Source of the DNA: Ypsolopha sequella
Lineage: Eukaryota > Arthropoda > Insecta > Lepidoptera > Ypsolophidae
Length of the DNA stretch: 64,000 bases
Reading direction: 5' to 3'
Assembly: GCA_934047225.1 (NCBI GenBank)
Contig: OW203997.1
Span: forward strand, 2,466,417-2,530,416
A program made the position numbers and the translations under genes. The notes beneath the pieces were generated by a model that saw only the letters and a program-made list of their open reading frames with translations, was not told the DNA's origin and did no database searches. Shown piece after piece: positions 11,202 through 21,902 of this stretch (position 1 is its first letter; each line of letters opens with the position of its first letter).

Positions 11202-13574
11202 AAGCCATATATACCTATCTACCTATTCAAATAAATTAACATTTTGTATTTTGTCTGTCTCATCTAAGATGTCTCGTCTAAGATAATATTAATTATATAT
11301 TTACCGAAATCCATTGTTCGAGAAATTATAAAAATTCCCGTTTTATAATAAACAAAAAACAATGTCTTTGAAAAACATTAATGTCGGACAGGGCTCTTTA
11401 GTGTGTTCTTATTATAAAATGCAATCTAAAATATTTTTATCAAAATATATATAAGTAGGTTTGTTTAGGCAATTAGCCTTTGCTTTAATTCTGTAGCTTA
11501 GGGACTCTAAAACTAGAACCTGAAAGTTCTGGGCGGAAAGCTCGCACGCAAGGCAGTCGAGAAAGCTTCCTTTACATTCTATTAGTTCTCGCATTCTTTA
11601 CGAGGTGGCGCTGGTAGTTACAATATTGTTGTTCATAATATAATATCGATGTACAACTTTTCGTGAAAAAGAACCGGAATTTTTGAAAAAAAGAAACAGC
11701 TATTTCGTACATTTTGGTCGAGTAGGTATGTAACTTTTCTATGGAACATCTGACTTTTATTTCGCTATTTTGGGGGTTGGTTAACGTTGTTCGTATAGAC
11801 TATCGCCAGTTTTCGGCTTCGGCGACATTATCTAGTATTTTTATAGTAGTTATATCTACCTACTCTATCTATTAAGTGTACGGGACTCACTGTGATTTTC
11901 TTTTTAAATCTTTTCCAGTATTTCCGAAAAAGTTCAGCCTACGTTCGACTTTTAAAATGATACATATCATTCAAATACAATACATATAATTATATATATA
12001 AATAATTATATAATAATACAAATACAATGATGTATATAATACAAATATAACCACGTCTTTATACCTACATAGATTAATTAATTTAAATAGTTATATAGAG
12101 TCCTGAGTAAAGCGAGGGGTTCAAGCTGCCCAAGACAAAGACATGCTTTATTCCAGAGGAGCGTACTCTACTTTTCACACCTTCTGCGAGACAATAAAAA
12201 GCTCGACATTTTTTATCAACATTAATAATAAAATTCAATAAAATTCACTGACAATCACAGCACCAAACACCGTCTTTTGTTTCACATTCTTTGTAAACGC
12301 TTTTTTTCTTTTTGTTGAATTCTGCTTATGGTCGCCAGTTCGATTTTTGAACAAACCTCTTTACCATCCCATATGGGCATTTGTTTTCCACGAGTTTCCA
12401 CACGAATTTGACGTTCCAAATTTAAATCACTTTAATCCATAGCACAGCCGAAAGACGCCTGTGTCCCTAGGGATTTTCATATAACTTTATATCCCTGGAG
12501 GTATAATGCGTAAGCGTTACTTTACGTTGAGGTTGCATGATATGTAATTGGACATTGTCGAGCAGGTGGTGTGAAAATAAATATATACAATACCTACCAA
12601 CATCTACTTATTTAATATTTATTTATTCGTAGAGCTAAGCAAATATCTAGAATAAAGCGAACAAAGTAATACCTAATTACCTTTTTAAAGGCGTAAGTAT
12701 ATACCTACCCTAAGTTCGTCGATTCGTAGGTTTTTTACGTTTACTTGTAAATAATATTATATTCGGATATTACCCGGTAAAACTCGAAAAATATTTCAAA
12801 GTTGAGTTAACGACCTGAGTAACTTAAACTAGCTCAGCGAGACGGACACAGAAATAGATTACAGAGATAGATAGACGAAAGGGAGAAATAAACATAGATA
12901 AGACAGAAACATAGACGAACTGTGTTATCATAGACTTAGGATAAAGTCTATGGTTATATAACAGAGAAGACGTAGAGAACATAGACAGTTTGTTACCGTT
13001 TGTTTCTGCCTTTCCGTTATTTGATTGAAGAACAAAAGATCTTTAAACCCACTTAGGCTACAAATTCGAAACACCATGGAAACGTAAACACCACCTTAAA
13101 ATTGTTCATATGAAATTCTTAATATTCAGCTCCATGGCTGAAAATGCGTTAATCCATGGAATATCTTTGTTGAAATCCACGGTTGCGTTACCACAGTGCC
13201 TTCGTAAATCATTTAATAATGATGGCGTAGATCTTATCTGGGTCATTACCTATCCCTCCGAAACTACGTGCATACGAGTTGTTTATACTTTCGAGGGGCC
13301 TATGTACCACTATGTATGGCTATAGATAACGACCCACCTAGAGGGAAGGACGGCGTTGGAAGTAAAATCGATAAAGGTATCGCAGTTCTGTGTGTATGAA
13401 GCCGGCTTTATCTCTTCACAATATCTTTAGATAGGCACACTTACTTCGAAGATTTCTCTTTTATAGAGTTATTGTAAGTACCTAGTACTCACTTATGATT
13501 TCTTAGTAGTATTTGCCTATTCATTTAGCAACTAGCAAAGCAGTATAGGAACGTATTTGGTGTTGTGCTGTGTA
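11202..13574. other. Unassigned
   Basis: No supportable gene. 11785-11832 carries 'gttgttcgtatagactatcg' followed by 'ccagttttcggcttcggcg'. This matches one inverted-repeat arm of the foldback MITE at 20478-20720, so it is probably a half copy. 11960-12060 is extremely AT-rich. The short frame at 13110-13325 has no recognisable features. Confidence 0.5.
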
Positions 13575-14045
13575 TAGTAAAATCGACACTTATTTAAATC
13601 CAAAGGTAAAAAATCGACACTTAATTTATTTAAAACCACGGTGCAAAATTGACATTTATAAATCCTCGGTGCACAATCTACACTTATGTAAAACTACGGT
13701 GCAAAATCTGCACTTACTTAAAACCACGGTGCAAAATTTACATTTATAAAACCTCGGTGCAAAATCTATACTTATTCGAAACCACGTTGCAAAATTGACA
13801 TTTATAAAACCACGGTACAAAATTGACACTTATTTAACCACGGTGCAAAATTGACACTTATTTAACCACGGTCCAAAATCGACCCTTATAAAACCACGGT
13901 GCAAAATCGACACTTATAAAACCACGGTGCAAAATCTGCACTTACTTAAAACCACGGTGCAAAATTGTCATTTATAAAACCATGGTACAAAATCGACACA
14001 AATTTAAAACCATGGCGCAAAATCAACACATGAAAATCCATACAA
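13575..14045. repeat. Degenerate ~31-bp tandem array
   Basis: Roughly 15 units of the form 'aaaaccacggtgcaaaattg' + 'acacttattt', varying from about 28 to 34 bases. Individual units differ by several substitutions and small indels, in contrast with the homogeneous arrays elsewhere in the window. It appears to be an old, decaying minisatellite. Confidence 0.85.
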
Positions 14046-17000
14046 AATTCCACTTATTAAATCGTTTACTTCACATAAGTACACAGAAAACTTTTTTCAA
14101 TCCACATTTCCCCGAATAATAAAATCTCTATAAAATCAAAACACATACAAAAGCCTATTTATTCTCTCTGCCCATCAATAAAAATCCATTTGCATCTAAA
14201 TGCTCACTTAAAAAATAATAAAAGAGCGACTTTTACCCAAAGTGGGGTGATTACGTATTCATATCATTACGCGCGGGCAGTCACGGACTGGTCAGTTGTA
14301 ATAACATGCGCTTGCGCAGCATCCGATGCTGTTTTGATAGTCATCCCGGTTTTTGGACGAAACTTTGATGCGGGTCTTACTACGGAATCTCGAGTCAGTA
14401 TGGTCTTTCGAGACAAGTATCTATCTACCTTTAAATGAAACAACTTAATCTATTGATCATACCGAACAACTTTCGAACGTATTTGAAACGAGAAGATTTC
14501 AGCTTAACCCTCTCAATACTCATTACCGCTGAAACAATAGATCACAGTCCAGATCATGGCTCCGATCCACAGACCACCAGATAGATTAAGTGGTCTGTGC
14601 TCCGATCCATACATCAGATTAAAACACTTTGGATAGACCTGTGGCCAGTTTCTGATTTAAAAGTCCCGCCCAGCTGCCATATAAATGCTTTGGGTGTTTA
14701 TGATGTCCTAAATGCCTTTGATCTCAATGAAACTTTGCATACATCTTTATATATGTTTCCCTTTCCCCCAGACTGAACTTCGACCCATTTCTCATCAAGA
14801 GGTGCAAGATGGCGAGATAAGCGCCCATGAAACCGTTACTGTTAATTTATAGAAACTTCTTTACAGGACTTCTTTATTTCTCTTTTTTTATTTTCACTAT
14901 AGATAAAAATTATACAACTTGCTAAACTGCGTAAAAACGAGGCAATATTCAATCAAAACGTTTATTTGCTTTAGAATTTGGTACATTGAAGATAACAAAA
15001 TTATAATAATAAATTGATTCACAAATTCGACCACATTGTGGTGTGCAAATATTAATTCTTTAAAATATATTAGTTAAAAGTAAATTAATTATATACAATA
15101 TTATAAAAAACATGTCATAATTAATTATTTATCACAATTCATTGTTAGAGAAATTTATTTACGCTATAATGACATTGATCTAGTAAATATAATTTAAGCC
15201 TGTTTTTAAAATATAGCATACGGCGGTTCTTATTATCTTATTCTTTGAGATCATTAGGTAATTTATTATACAACTTTATTCACGATATCCCGACAGCTAT
15301 TATAATGGTGTTTCATAAAATTTTGCTTTTTGGGCTTTATAGAGACGTCGTTAGACGTCGCCAGTGCCATAGTGCTATGTCATAATACTTACTCAAAAAG
15401 AAAAATGAAGAAATTAAGCTGTTGACATCACATTCAGTTTTTACCTTTTGAAAAATACAGACGCAAAGGGGCCTTTTAAGCGCTACTTAAGTGACGAATG
15501 TTCACGATGCTTTTGGTTAAGAGGCTATGCGAATTTTATTTTTGTCACTGTCACTCCAAGCGAAAACACGCTCAGTGCGAGAGGGGCGGATTCAGGGCGA
15601 AAGCGAAAAATGTTAGTTTTATAATTTTTACTATATAATAAACTAAAATAGCTAGCAAAATTTCAAATATTAAATCTCTAGATACTGTTGAAACACACCT
15701 AATAAAATATGTTTGAGTTATGTATATGGTTCCTATTTGTCAAACGAGGAGAAAAAGTGTGTGTTGAAGACCTTATTATTTCTATCGAGGAAAATTTATC
15801 CAAACGTGTTTTCCAATTTCAAAACCCTAGATTATATAGTCAAAATGCATATACCAGAAACTGATTATAATTTTCAGTGTATTTTATGAAATACACAGAA
15901 AAGAAACACCCGTATTTTTTTCGCATATCGCCTTAATGTCTACGTCATCTCATTAAGGCCCTTAATATCGCCAAATGGGTACTTTCTAAAGCTAAAGAGG
16001 AGTAGCTCTTTTATGGCCAAACCAAAAATATTGAAAAAATGTATTATGGATTATCAACTCTAGGACAACATATGCAACATTTTTCTTTTTCCTACCACCA
16101 AAACTTCTATATGAAAAATTGTTTCAACTGAATGGTGTTTTTTTGGCTTGAATTTCCTACTGCTCCTAAGCGGCTTAGGTGATTAAATTCATTTATGCTT
16201 TGATAAATAGATAAACTTGATAGCTATAAATATAACATAGAATTATTCAATCTAACAATGACGCCCATGTGAAAAGTATTATTTTCTCCTATTTTGCCCT
16301 TTCAAGGACGCAGCGAGCGTCGTAACAGCCACCACGCATTGTGCACTGATTTGAACGTTATTTCAATGTCGTTTCCGACGATATTCATACAGACAAACAT
16401 CGAGCTGCTAATTTGGCGACGGTAATCGCCTTAATGGAATTTTTAAAAGTAAAATGTGGGGTTATGCTGAGTTCCTCCGTCCCGTTATTGAGCTAGGTAT
16501 ATTAGTATATTACATTTTAAATTTACACAGTCACTATAAACATTATTAGGAGCTTCTATGTTTTTGTCAATCGCCGTATAATACTATTCCTAGCTGGTAC
16601 TTTTCGAAAGCTTCGTATTTTTTTGCATTATTTACCCCCGATTCCACATTTGAGAATTACAAGTTAAGCGGTGCTTGACTACAAAATACAGCGCTTTGAT
16701 TGGTTGATTCGTTGCCTCTTAGTTCAGAAACTGGGCCTCAGTCTGCCTACCCCAAAGACAGGGTATTGATAATCCATGGTAGTGCCCTATTTTGGGACGT
16801 GACCATAAACAATAGAGCGCGAGTATTGTACGGTTAAGTAGCTCTAAACTAGTCCTTGGAGATGATAATGAAGGGATTTTGATATCAATAGTTGCGATGT
16901 TGACTCAGGTGTATTTGACAGTTAGGAATAGAAAGAAGAAAATTAAGGTGAGGAATTGGTAAACTTTTAATGTCAAATCGGTGCCTTAGCGGAGCGAACT

Positions 17001-17872
17001 GAGGGGGACTGACTCCATACAAATATAGTCTCGCGAACTAGCTTATGCCGCAACGTTGTATGCGCCAAAACCGTATTTCTCGTTTAAATGAAAGATTATC
17101 GCTAATGGTACAAAACCCAATTACCAGTTTGGAGTGTGTACTTAGACTAATATGTACAGAGAGTTTTGAGGCCTAAATCAGTCTCGTGTCCCTGTAAAAT
17201 GAAAATCTCTGGTTTTAAAGTGCAGTTTTTGACATTTTGTTCTTTGCTGTAAAAGTAAACCAATCAAGAAAAGCAGTTACGAAAATTATGCCAGTGACAT
17301 GATAAATGAAATACACAAATATCAGTTCCAAATGTCTTGAAATGGCTGAAAAACATTGAGATCCGTGTCGCCAACATTTTCAATGCGTTTTCGTAAAACC
17401 ATAAGTTTCCGCAAAACCATAAGTTAGGTATTCTTCCTGGTTTGAAGAATCTATCAATAGGTACTACGTAGAAAAGAAAAAAATGTATTTCTTCGAAACC
17501 TCTTCGAAACAGAGTCCTCAGAAGCCATTCCAATATTGATAAATAAAATACCAAAGATGGCTCTAAAAAAAGTTTTCATGTCGAAGTTTAAGATTATTAG
17601 AGCAAAAACGCGTTTATATTATTTATGGATTAAATTATGTACAAACTTTACTAAACTTTTAACAGGGCAGATATTTCATAGCCCCATTGGTTTTTTTTTA
17701 AATAATAAAATTAGTGTAAAAGTTGTCATTTTGACTTTTTTACAGGATCTGTCCCTCTCGCACTGCGGGCCTTTCCGCATGGAGTAACAGGGGAACCTAT
17801 CCTCTTAAGGGGAGTAGAAGTTCAGTAAAAGTTAGCCTATACCTAATTTAGGAAGTTTATTGCAGCGGTAGC
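14046..17872. other. Unassigned
   Basis: I recognise no gene. A perfect 10-bp inverted repeat (cacagaccac / gtggtctgtg, 12-base loop) lies at 14569-14600. The frames at 14190-14438, 17264-17554 and 17536-17787 lack motifs or obvious codon structure. Several stretches (for example 14690-14820 and 16300-16480) read like old dispersed repeats, but no second copy is in the window. Confidence 0.45.
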
Positions 17873-17909
17873 TCAGGGGTAGAACGCTGGCCTCTCAATG
17901 TTGAGATCT
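17873..17909 (+). mobile_element. tRNA-like A-box segment (truncated SINE head)
   Basis: 'gcggtagctcaggggtagaacgc' resembles the D-arm/A-box of a tRNA, followed by a short palindrome (TCTCAATGTTGAGA) where an anticodon arm would be. No B-box (GGTTCGAAYCC) follows, because a long-TIR element begins at 17910. It could be a SINE head cut by that insertion, or chance resemblance. Confidence 0.4.
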
Positions 17910-18129
17910 GATACTATCGCTTCATGATCGCTGCCCATACTGACTGGCGATAAACGTCACAATTCTATTGTGTCATAATACTTCATTGTAGTACAAAAAA
18001 ACATATCTCCAAAATTTACGAATTCGAAAAATAGCGGAATGAAATTTATGTGATACAATAATTACTGACATGTATTAAAAAACCTATCAAGTGTTGTTAC
18101 TAATGTTACTGCATTTGACTATATACACA

Positions 18130-18173
<44 letters not shown>

Positions 18174-18365
18174 TATATATATATATATATATAATTATAT
18201 ACACAATATACACATTAATATTTTACAGGGTTGATTGCAAAAAGTATTTAGGTTTGACACCCCTGCAACGACCGCGAAGTCAAACTCGACCGCTATTATG
18301 ATATGCTAGAATTGTGACGTTTATCACCAGTCAGTATGGGCAGCGATCATGAAGCGACAATATCG
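17910..18365. mobile_element. Long-TIR element with (AT)n core
   Basis: The 58-bp left arm (17910-17967, gatactatcgcttcatgatc ..) is almost exactly repeated in inverted orientation at 18307-18365, with about four mismatches. The ~340-base centre is non-coding and contains an (AT)n microsatellite at about 18133-18205. Neither a transposase nor an exact target duplication was found. It is a MITE or foldback element of unknown superfamily. Confidence 0.8.
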
Positions 18366-18952
18366 TTTAGAAATAAGAGTTCACAGTAGCTGTCGGGTCA
18401 ATGACCTGTATCGCCTTGCTAACGCGGCCTAACTATAGCAAAAAGCTATGTGCTATTTTGCAAAGAAGAAAATTTAGTTCTGTCTTACTTTACCACTTGC
18501 TGAACGATGAAGGAAACCATCGTAAGGATACCTGCTTGCCCTAAAAAACATGTAGGTATTTAATAATAATCTAATAATTAACACTTTCTTGCACACAAAA
18601 ACACAGATAAGTACAGATTAGAATTATGAGAAATTTCTTCCAATCAACCATAAATGACAGAGATGAAGAAAAATTTTACATTGGCTTTTTGAAATTTAAA
18701 TTGAGTGCATAAAGAGCGATATAAATATGTATGTAACTATAATAAATATAATAGTTAACATACACTACTAACCTAAAAGTATACCTAACGACCTAACGGT
18801 CTAAAAGCTAAACAAAGAGTAGGTACTAAAATAATATATATATATATATATTACATGTATTTAAATATGATACACTACATAAATACGTACGATACATATG
18901 AAAAGTAATCTACCTAACTATGAAAGAAAAGACGTAACTGGATAGTTTATTT
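18366..18952. other. Unassigned AT-rich stretch
   Basis: No gene or repeat recognised, apart from a short (AT)n at about 18836-18851. It should contain the 3' flank and 3' terminal repeat of the mariner element at 18953-20131, but I could not identify the repeat by eye. Confidence 0.4.
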
Positions 18953-20131
18953 TTATTTTTCTATATAGTCCCCTGCTAATAAAATGCACTTATTACATTT
19001 TTCAAATATTGAATTTAAGCCATTAAAAAAAAATATTTTCGGTTTGTCGTCAAAATAGTCAGAAACCGCTGCCTTCATTTCGTCATCGGTCATAAACCTT
19101 CGTCCCCTGAGGTCTTTCTTGAGAAGTCTAAACAGAAAATAGTCACAGGGGGCTAGATCTGGACTATGAGGGGGGTGGTCAATGGTTTCGAAGCCATTGT
19201 CTTTAATTGCTAGCTTTGTTGTGCGTGCGTTATGCACTGGTGCGTTATCGTGCAAAATCAGAATTCCTTTGCTTAGTTTACCTCGCCGTTTTTCTTTTAT
19301 TATCTCTCTTAGTTGATATAATAAGTTTGAGTAATAATCAGCATTCATTGTAGTTTTCTTCGGGAAATAATCTATGAGCAAAATCCTTTCTGTGTCCCAA
19401 AAGATTGTAGCCATAAGTTTACCGGCCGATGGGCAGACCTTGAATTTCCGAGGCGGCTTCTCATCCTTAAATTTCCACTGTAACGACTCTTGCTTACTTT
19501 CCGGGTCCCATTGTCGAATCCAAGTCTCATCACATGTTACAATTCTAGAAATTATTTCTTCCTCTTTCCCTCGACTCATGTCCAAAAACTCTTCGCAACA
19601 TTTGACACGCCTCTCCATGTCAAATGCAGTCAACATTCTAGGGACCCAACGTGCACTAACCTTGGACATGTTCAAATGCTCATGAATTATTTCATTGACT
19701 CGCTCTTTACTGACGCCCACATCTCTAGCTATCTCCCACTGCTTCACTCGTCGGTCCTCTAAAATAATTTTTTTCACCCTGGCTACATTTTCATCGGTGA
19801 CGGCCGAAACTGGTCTTCCGCTACGAGGATCATCTTCGAGGCTCTCACGACCTAATTTAAACTGCCTTGACCAAAACTTTATAACAAATTCGGAAGAACA
19901 CGAACTGCCAAACACACGTAACATACGCTGTCTGATCTCCGAAGGCGTATTCCCTTCTTTAGTCAAAAACTTAATCACCGCACGCTGCTCGATTTTATCC
20001 ATTTTCACTTTCTCTACCGACATGTTCGAAACAATTGTAGGAGACAAATAAACGTGATGCAATAAACAAATGAATGTAATACATTTTGAAAATAGAATAA
20101 CAAACGAATATAAATCCATATCAGCCAGCAT
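18953..20131 (-). CDS. Mariner-family transposase
   Basis: Uninterrupted 392-codon frame, stop TAA at 18953-18955. Family knowledge: mariner transposases (~345-355 aa) cut and paste DNA at TA sites in the nucleus. Seen here: an N-terminal helix-turn-helix region (about residues 45-150) with the linker WVPRML (162-167), then a DDD catalytic core with D201 in VTCDETW, D295 in LHDNAPVH and D330 in SPDLAPCDYF. The spacing is exactly 34 residues between D295 and D330, the mariner DD34D signature. The natural start is probably Met37 (20021-20023) or Met44, giving 356 or 349 residues. The first 36 residues are hydrophobic and untypical. All catalytic residues are present and there are no frame breaks, so the copy may be young or functional. 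I could not find the terminal inverted repeats. A non-LTR fragment begins about 65 bases upstream, so the 5' end must be short or truncated. Confidence 0.95.
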   Translation of the reverse strand: MLADMDLYSFVILFSKCITFICLLHHVYLSPTIVSNMSVEKVKMDKIEQRAVIKFLTKEGNTPSEIRQRMLRVFGSSCSSEFVIKFWSRQFKLGRESLEDDPRSGRPVSAVTDENVARVKKIILEDRRVKQWEIARDVGVSKERVNEIIHEHLNMSKVSARWVPRMLTAFDMERRVKCCEEFLDMSRGKEEEIISRIVTCDETWIRQWDPESKQESLQWKFKDEKPPRKFKVCPSAGKLMATIFWDTERILLIDYFPKKTTMNADYYSNLLYQLREIIKEKRRGKLSKGILILHDNAPVHNARTTKLAIKDNGFETIDHPPHSPDLAPCDYFLFRLLKKDLRGRRFMTDDEMKAAVSDYFDDKPKIFFFNGLNSIFEKCNKCILLAGDYIEK

Positions 20132-20195
20132 TATTTTTGTATATATTTCTGACCAAGGAGATTACATGTCAGCCGCCCTACGTACATACTAGTAG

Positions 20196-20400
20196 CTAGA
20201 GCTGCTGAGAGGACAAAAAGTGCTTCTTCAAGTTGAATTTGAAGGAAGCGGTTGAGGGAAGACTTTTAAGGGAGTGTGGAAGATCATTCCAAAGACGGAC
20301 GTCCACTGTAAGCCCGAAATACGGCGAAAGGGAATGCACCCATCACGATGTCACGTAATTATCGTCAGTGAAACGCGGGTGTACCGAGTAAGTACTGCAA
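20196..20400 (-). pseudogene. Non-LTR reverse-transcriptase C-terminal fragment
   Basis: On the minus strand a frame ending in TAG (20196-20198) contains VRLWNDLPHSLKSLP and then FKFNLKKHFLSSQQL. This is the C-terminal VWN.LP ... FK..LK..L motif of Jockey/CR1/L2-type retrotransposon polymerases. Reading upstream, one in-frame TGA interrupts it about 50 codons from the end. Only the tail of the ORF remains. The mariner gene starts within 65 bases, so one of the two elements inserted beside or into the other. Confidence 0.65.
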
Positions 20401-20477
20401 TGTGGCTTACATTTCACAGTTCACACTCGGAAAACCTCTGACCCGCTCTCGGGGATTCATGTCGTGACGATATACTG

Positions 20478-20720
20478 GGTGTTAAGATGAAGTTGCAGAA
20501 CCCAGAAACTGGCTATATTACTCGTCCATACGAACAACTTTGGAGTTGTTTTTTTTTCACGTTAAATTTTCACGAAAAAAAAAAACCGTTCAAGTGTTGG
20601 TTAGACTCGCGTTACAGACTTTTTTCTCGATTTCTCATTTTTTTTTTCACGGAATGTTGTTCAGGTGGACGAGTAGTATCGCCAGTTTTCGGCTTCCACA
20701 ACTTCATCTTAACACCCTGT
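20478..20720. mobile_element. Foldback MITE family A, copy 1
   Basis: 243 bases. The arms are inverted repeats of about 65 bp: left 'gggtgttaagatgaagttgc' with aaactggc inside, right the complement, ending 'cttcatcttaacaccctg'. The centre has oligo(A)/oligo(T) runs and 'caagtgttggttagactcgcg', related to the 'caagtgcgagttagactcgcg' block at 38699. A second copy (25097-25745) is split by another element, and a half copy lies near 11785. Any short frames across it are incidental. Confidence 0.85.
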
Positions 20721-21120
20721 AATATAAATATTGTAATAATTCAAATCTACTGCTAACAAACGAAAGGATCGTTCAAGAACCTTAACAGACGACTTTCATC
20801 TGTGAGACTACTATAATAAGGTACAAGATACCAAGGACTTTAGATCATATCAGCACCATAACTCTTGGCGCCTTCAGCATGACGTCACCGGAAGCTGCTC
20901 CAACTTCCGCCGCAGACAAACTTCATCATCACGTCGAGTCCTCGCCGGAAGTCGGTGGAAGGCGGAAAGGAGGCTTAAATCTACCCGCAATGATGTTGAT
21001 AGAGCTTTTAACGAGAATTTTCATTATTTACTTTTGGGTTTACCTTGTTCCTTGCTTTCAGGGTACTTTTAATATCAATTTAAGTTTTCGTCAAAAAACT
21101 TATTCTTATTACACCAAAAA
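20721..21120. other. Unassigned, partly GC-rich
   Basis: 20870-20985 is CG-rich and its frame (20879-21145) begins with Met, Thr and Ser-Pro-Glu-Ala codons. No motif or homology is recognisable, and an exon cannot be argued from this alone. Confidence 0.35.
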
Positions 21121-21149
21121 AAAAAACAAAGAAACAGTTTTATAATAGG

Positions 21150-21290
21150 TAGTAGGTCTATTGGCGGTCTTATCACTAAAAACGATCTCTTCCAGACAAC
21201 CTTTGGATGGAAGAACTCCTAAAAAAGAACTGTATGCACAGAATAAATTACGCAGTTTAAAACATTTTGATAAAGTAAATAAATAATATA
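21150..21290 (-). mobile_element. Jockey-like 3' UTR fragment
   Basis: On the minus strand the block read here as 'ggcggtcttatcactaaaaa' followed by 'cgatctcttccagacaacct' is the complement of the conserved 3' UTR at 9275-9330. The reverse-transcriptase frame is not present, so it is a very short 5'-truncated copy. Confidence 0.65.
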
Positions 21291-21619
21291 CAATATCTAT
21301 CTAAATATATATAAATATATCTATAAATATAAAAATATCTATCTATCTAATCTAAATATATCTATCTAAATATATAATAAATATCTAAATATATCTATCT
21401 AAAGAAATAATAAAAAATCTTTATAGTTTTCATTCTCATATTTCTGTCTCTCTACAGCAAACATTTTAAAGTTTAAACCAAGTCGTAATCGCTAAAATAA
21501 AAAAATATATAAACGGATGATAACAAGAAACGGTTTTAAGGTGGTTGCGTTGGGGCTCGTTCCCAAATGCACAACTATTTACTGTTTTTATTATTTTTGA
21601 ATAAAAAGCACAGGTAAAA

Positions 21620-21865
21620 AAAGAAAAACAATATTTTTTTCGACTCCGTTTTCATGTGGGGCCCCGCCTGAAAAATAATTGAATTATATTTTTAATCCAT
21701 TATTCGGTTTTGGGACAACATTTTATACAACATATCAAAATTTCTGCTTATCTATCTCATTCCGTCTAACAGCTAGAAACCCGTGACATACGGACGGACA
21801 GACGGATAGTGGGACAAATAATAGGGCTCCGTTTTGCCCTTTGATGTACGGAACCCTAAAAAGGT
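21620..21865. repeat. Dispersed repeat ending in 'tacggaaccctaaaaa'
   Basis: It contains 'acggacggacagacggatag' and ends 'gatgtacggaaccctaaaaa'. The same ending recurs at 39910, 40130, 40980 and 41095, so this is a common family here and, from memory, in Lepidoptera. Its class is unresolved. Confidence 0.6.
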
Positions 21866-21902
21866 CACTGTTAACCGGAACCTTGGACAACAAGAGAGAC
21901 AA

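Noticed and set aside
19374..20051. Plus-strand frames of 90-118 codons
   Set aside because: They are antisense shadows of the mariner transposase gene.
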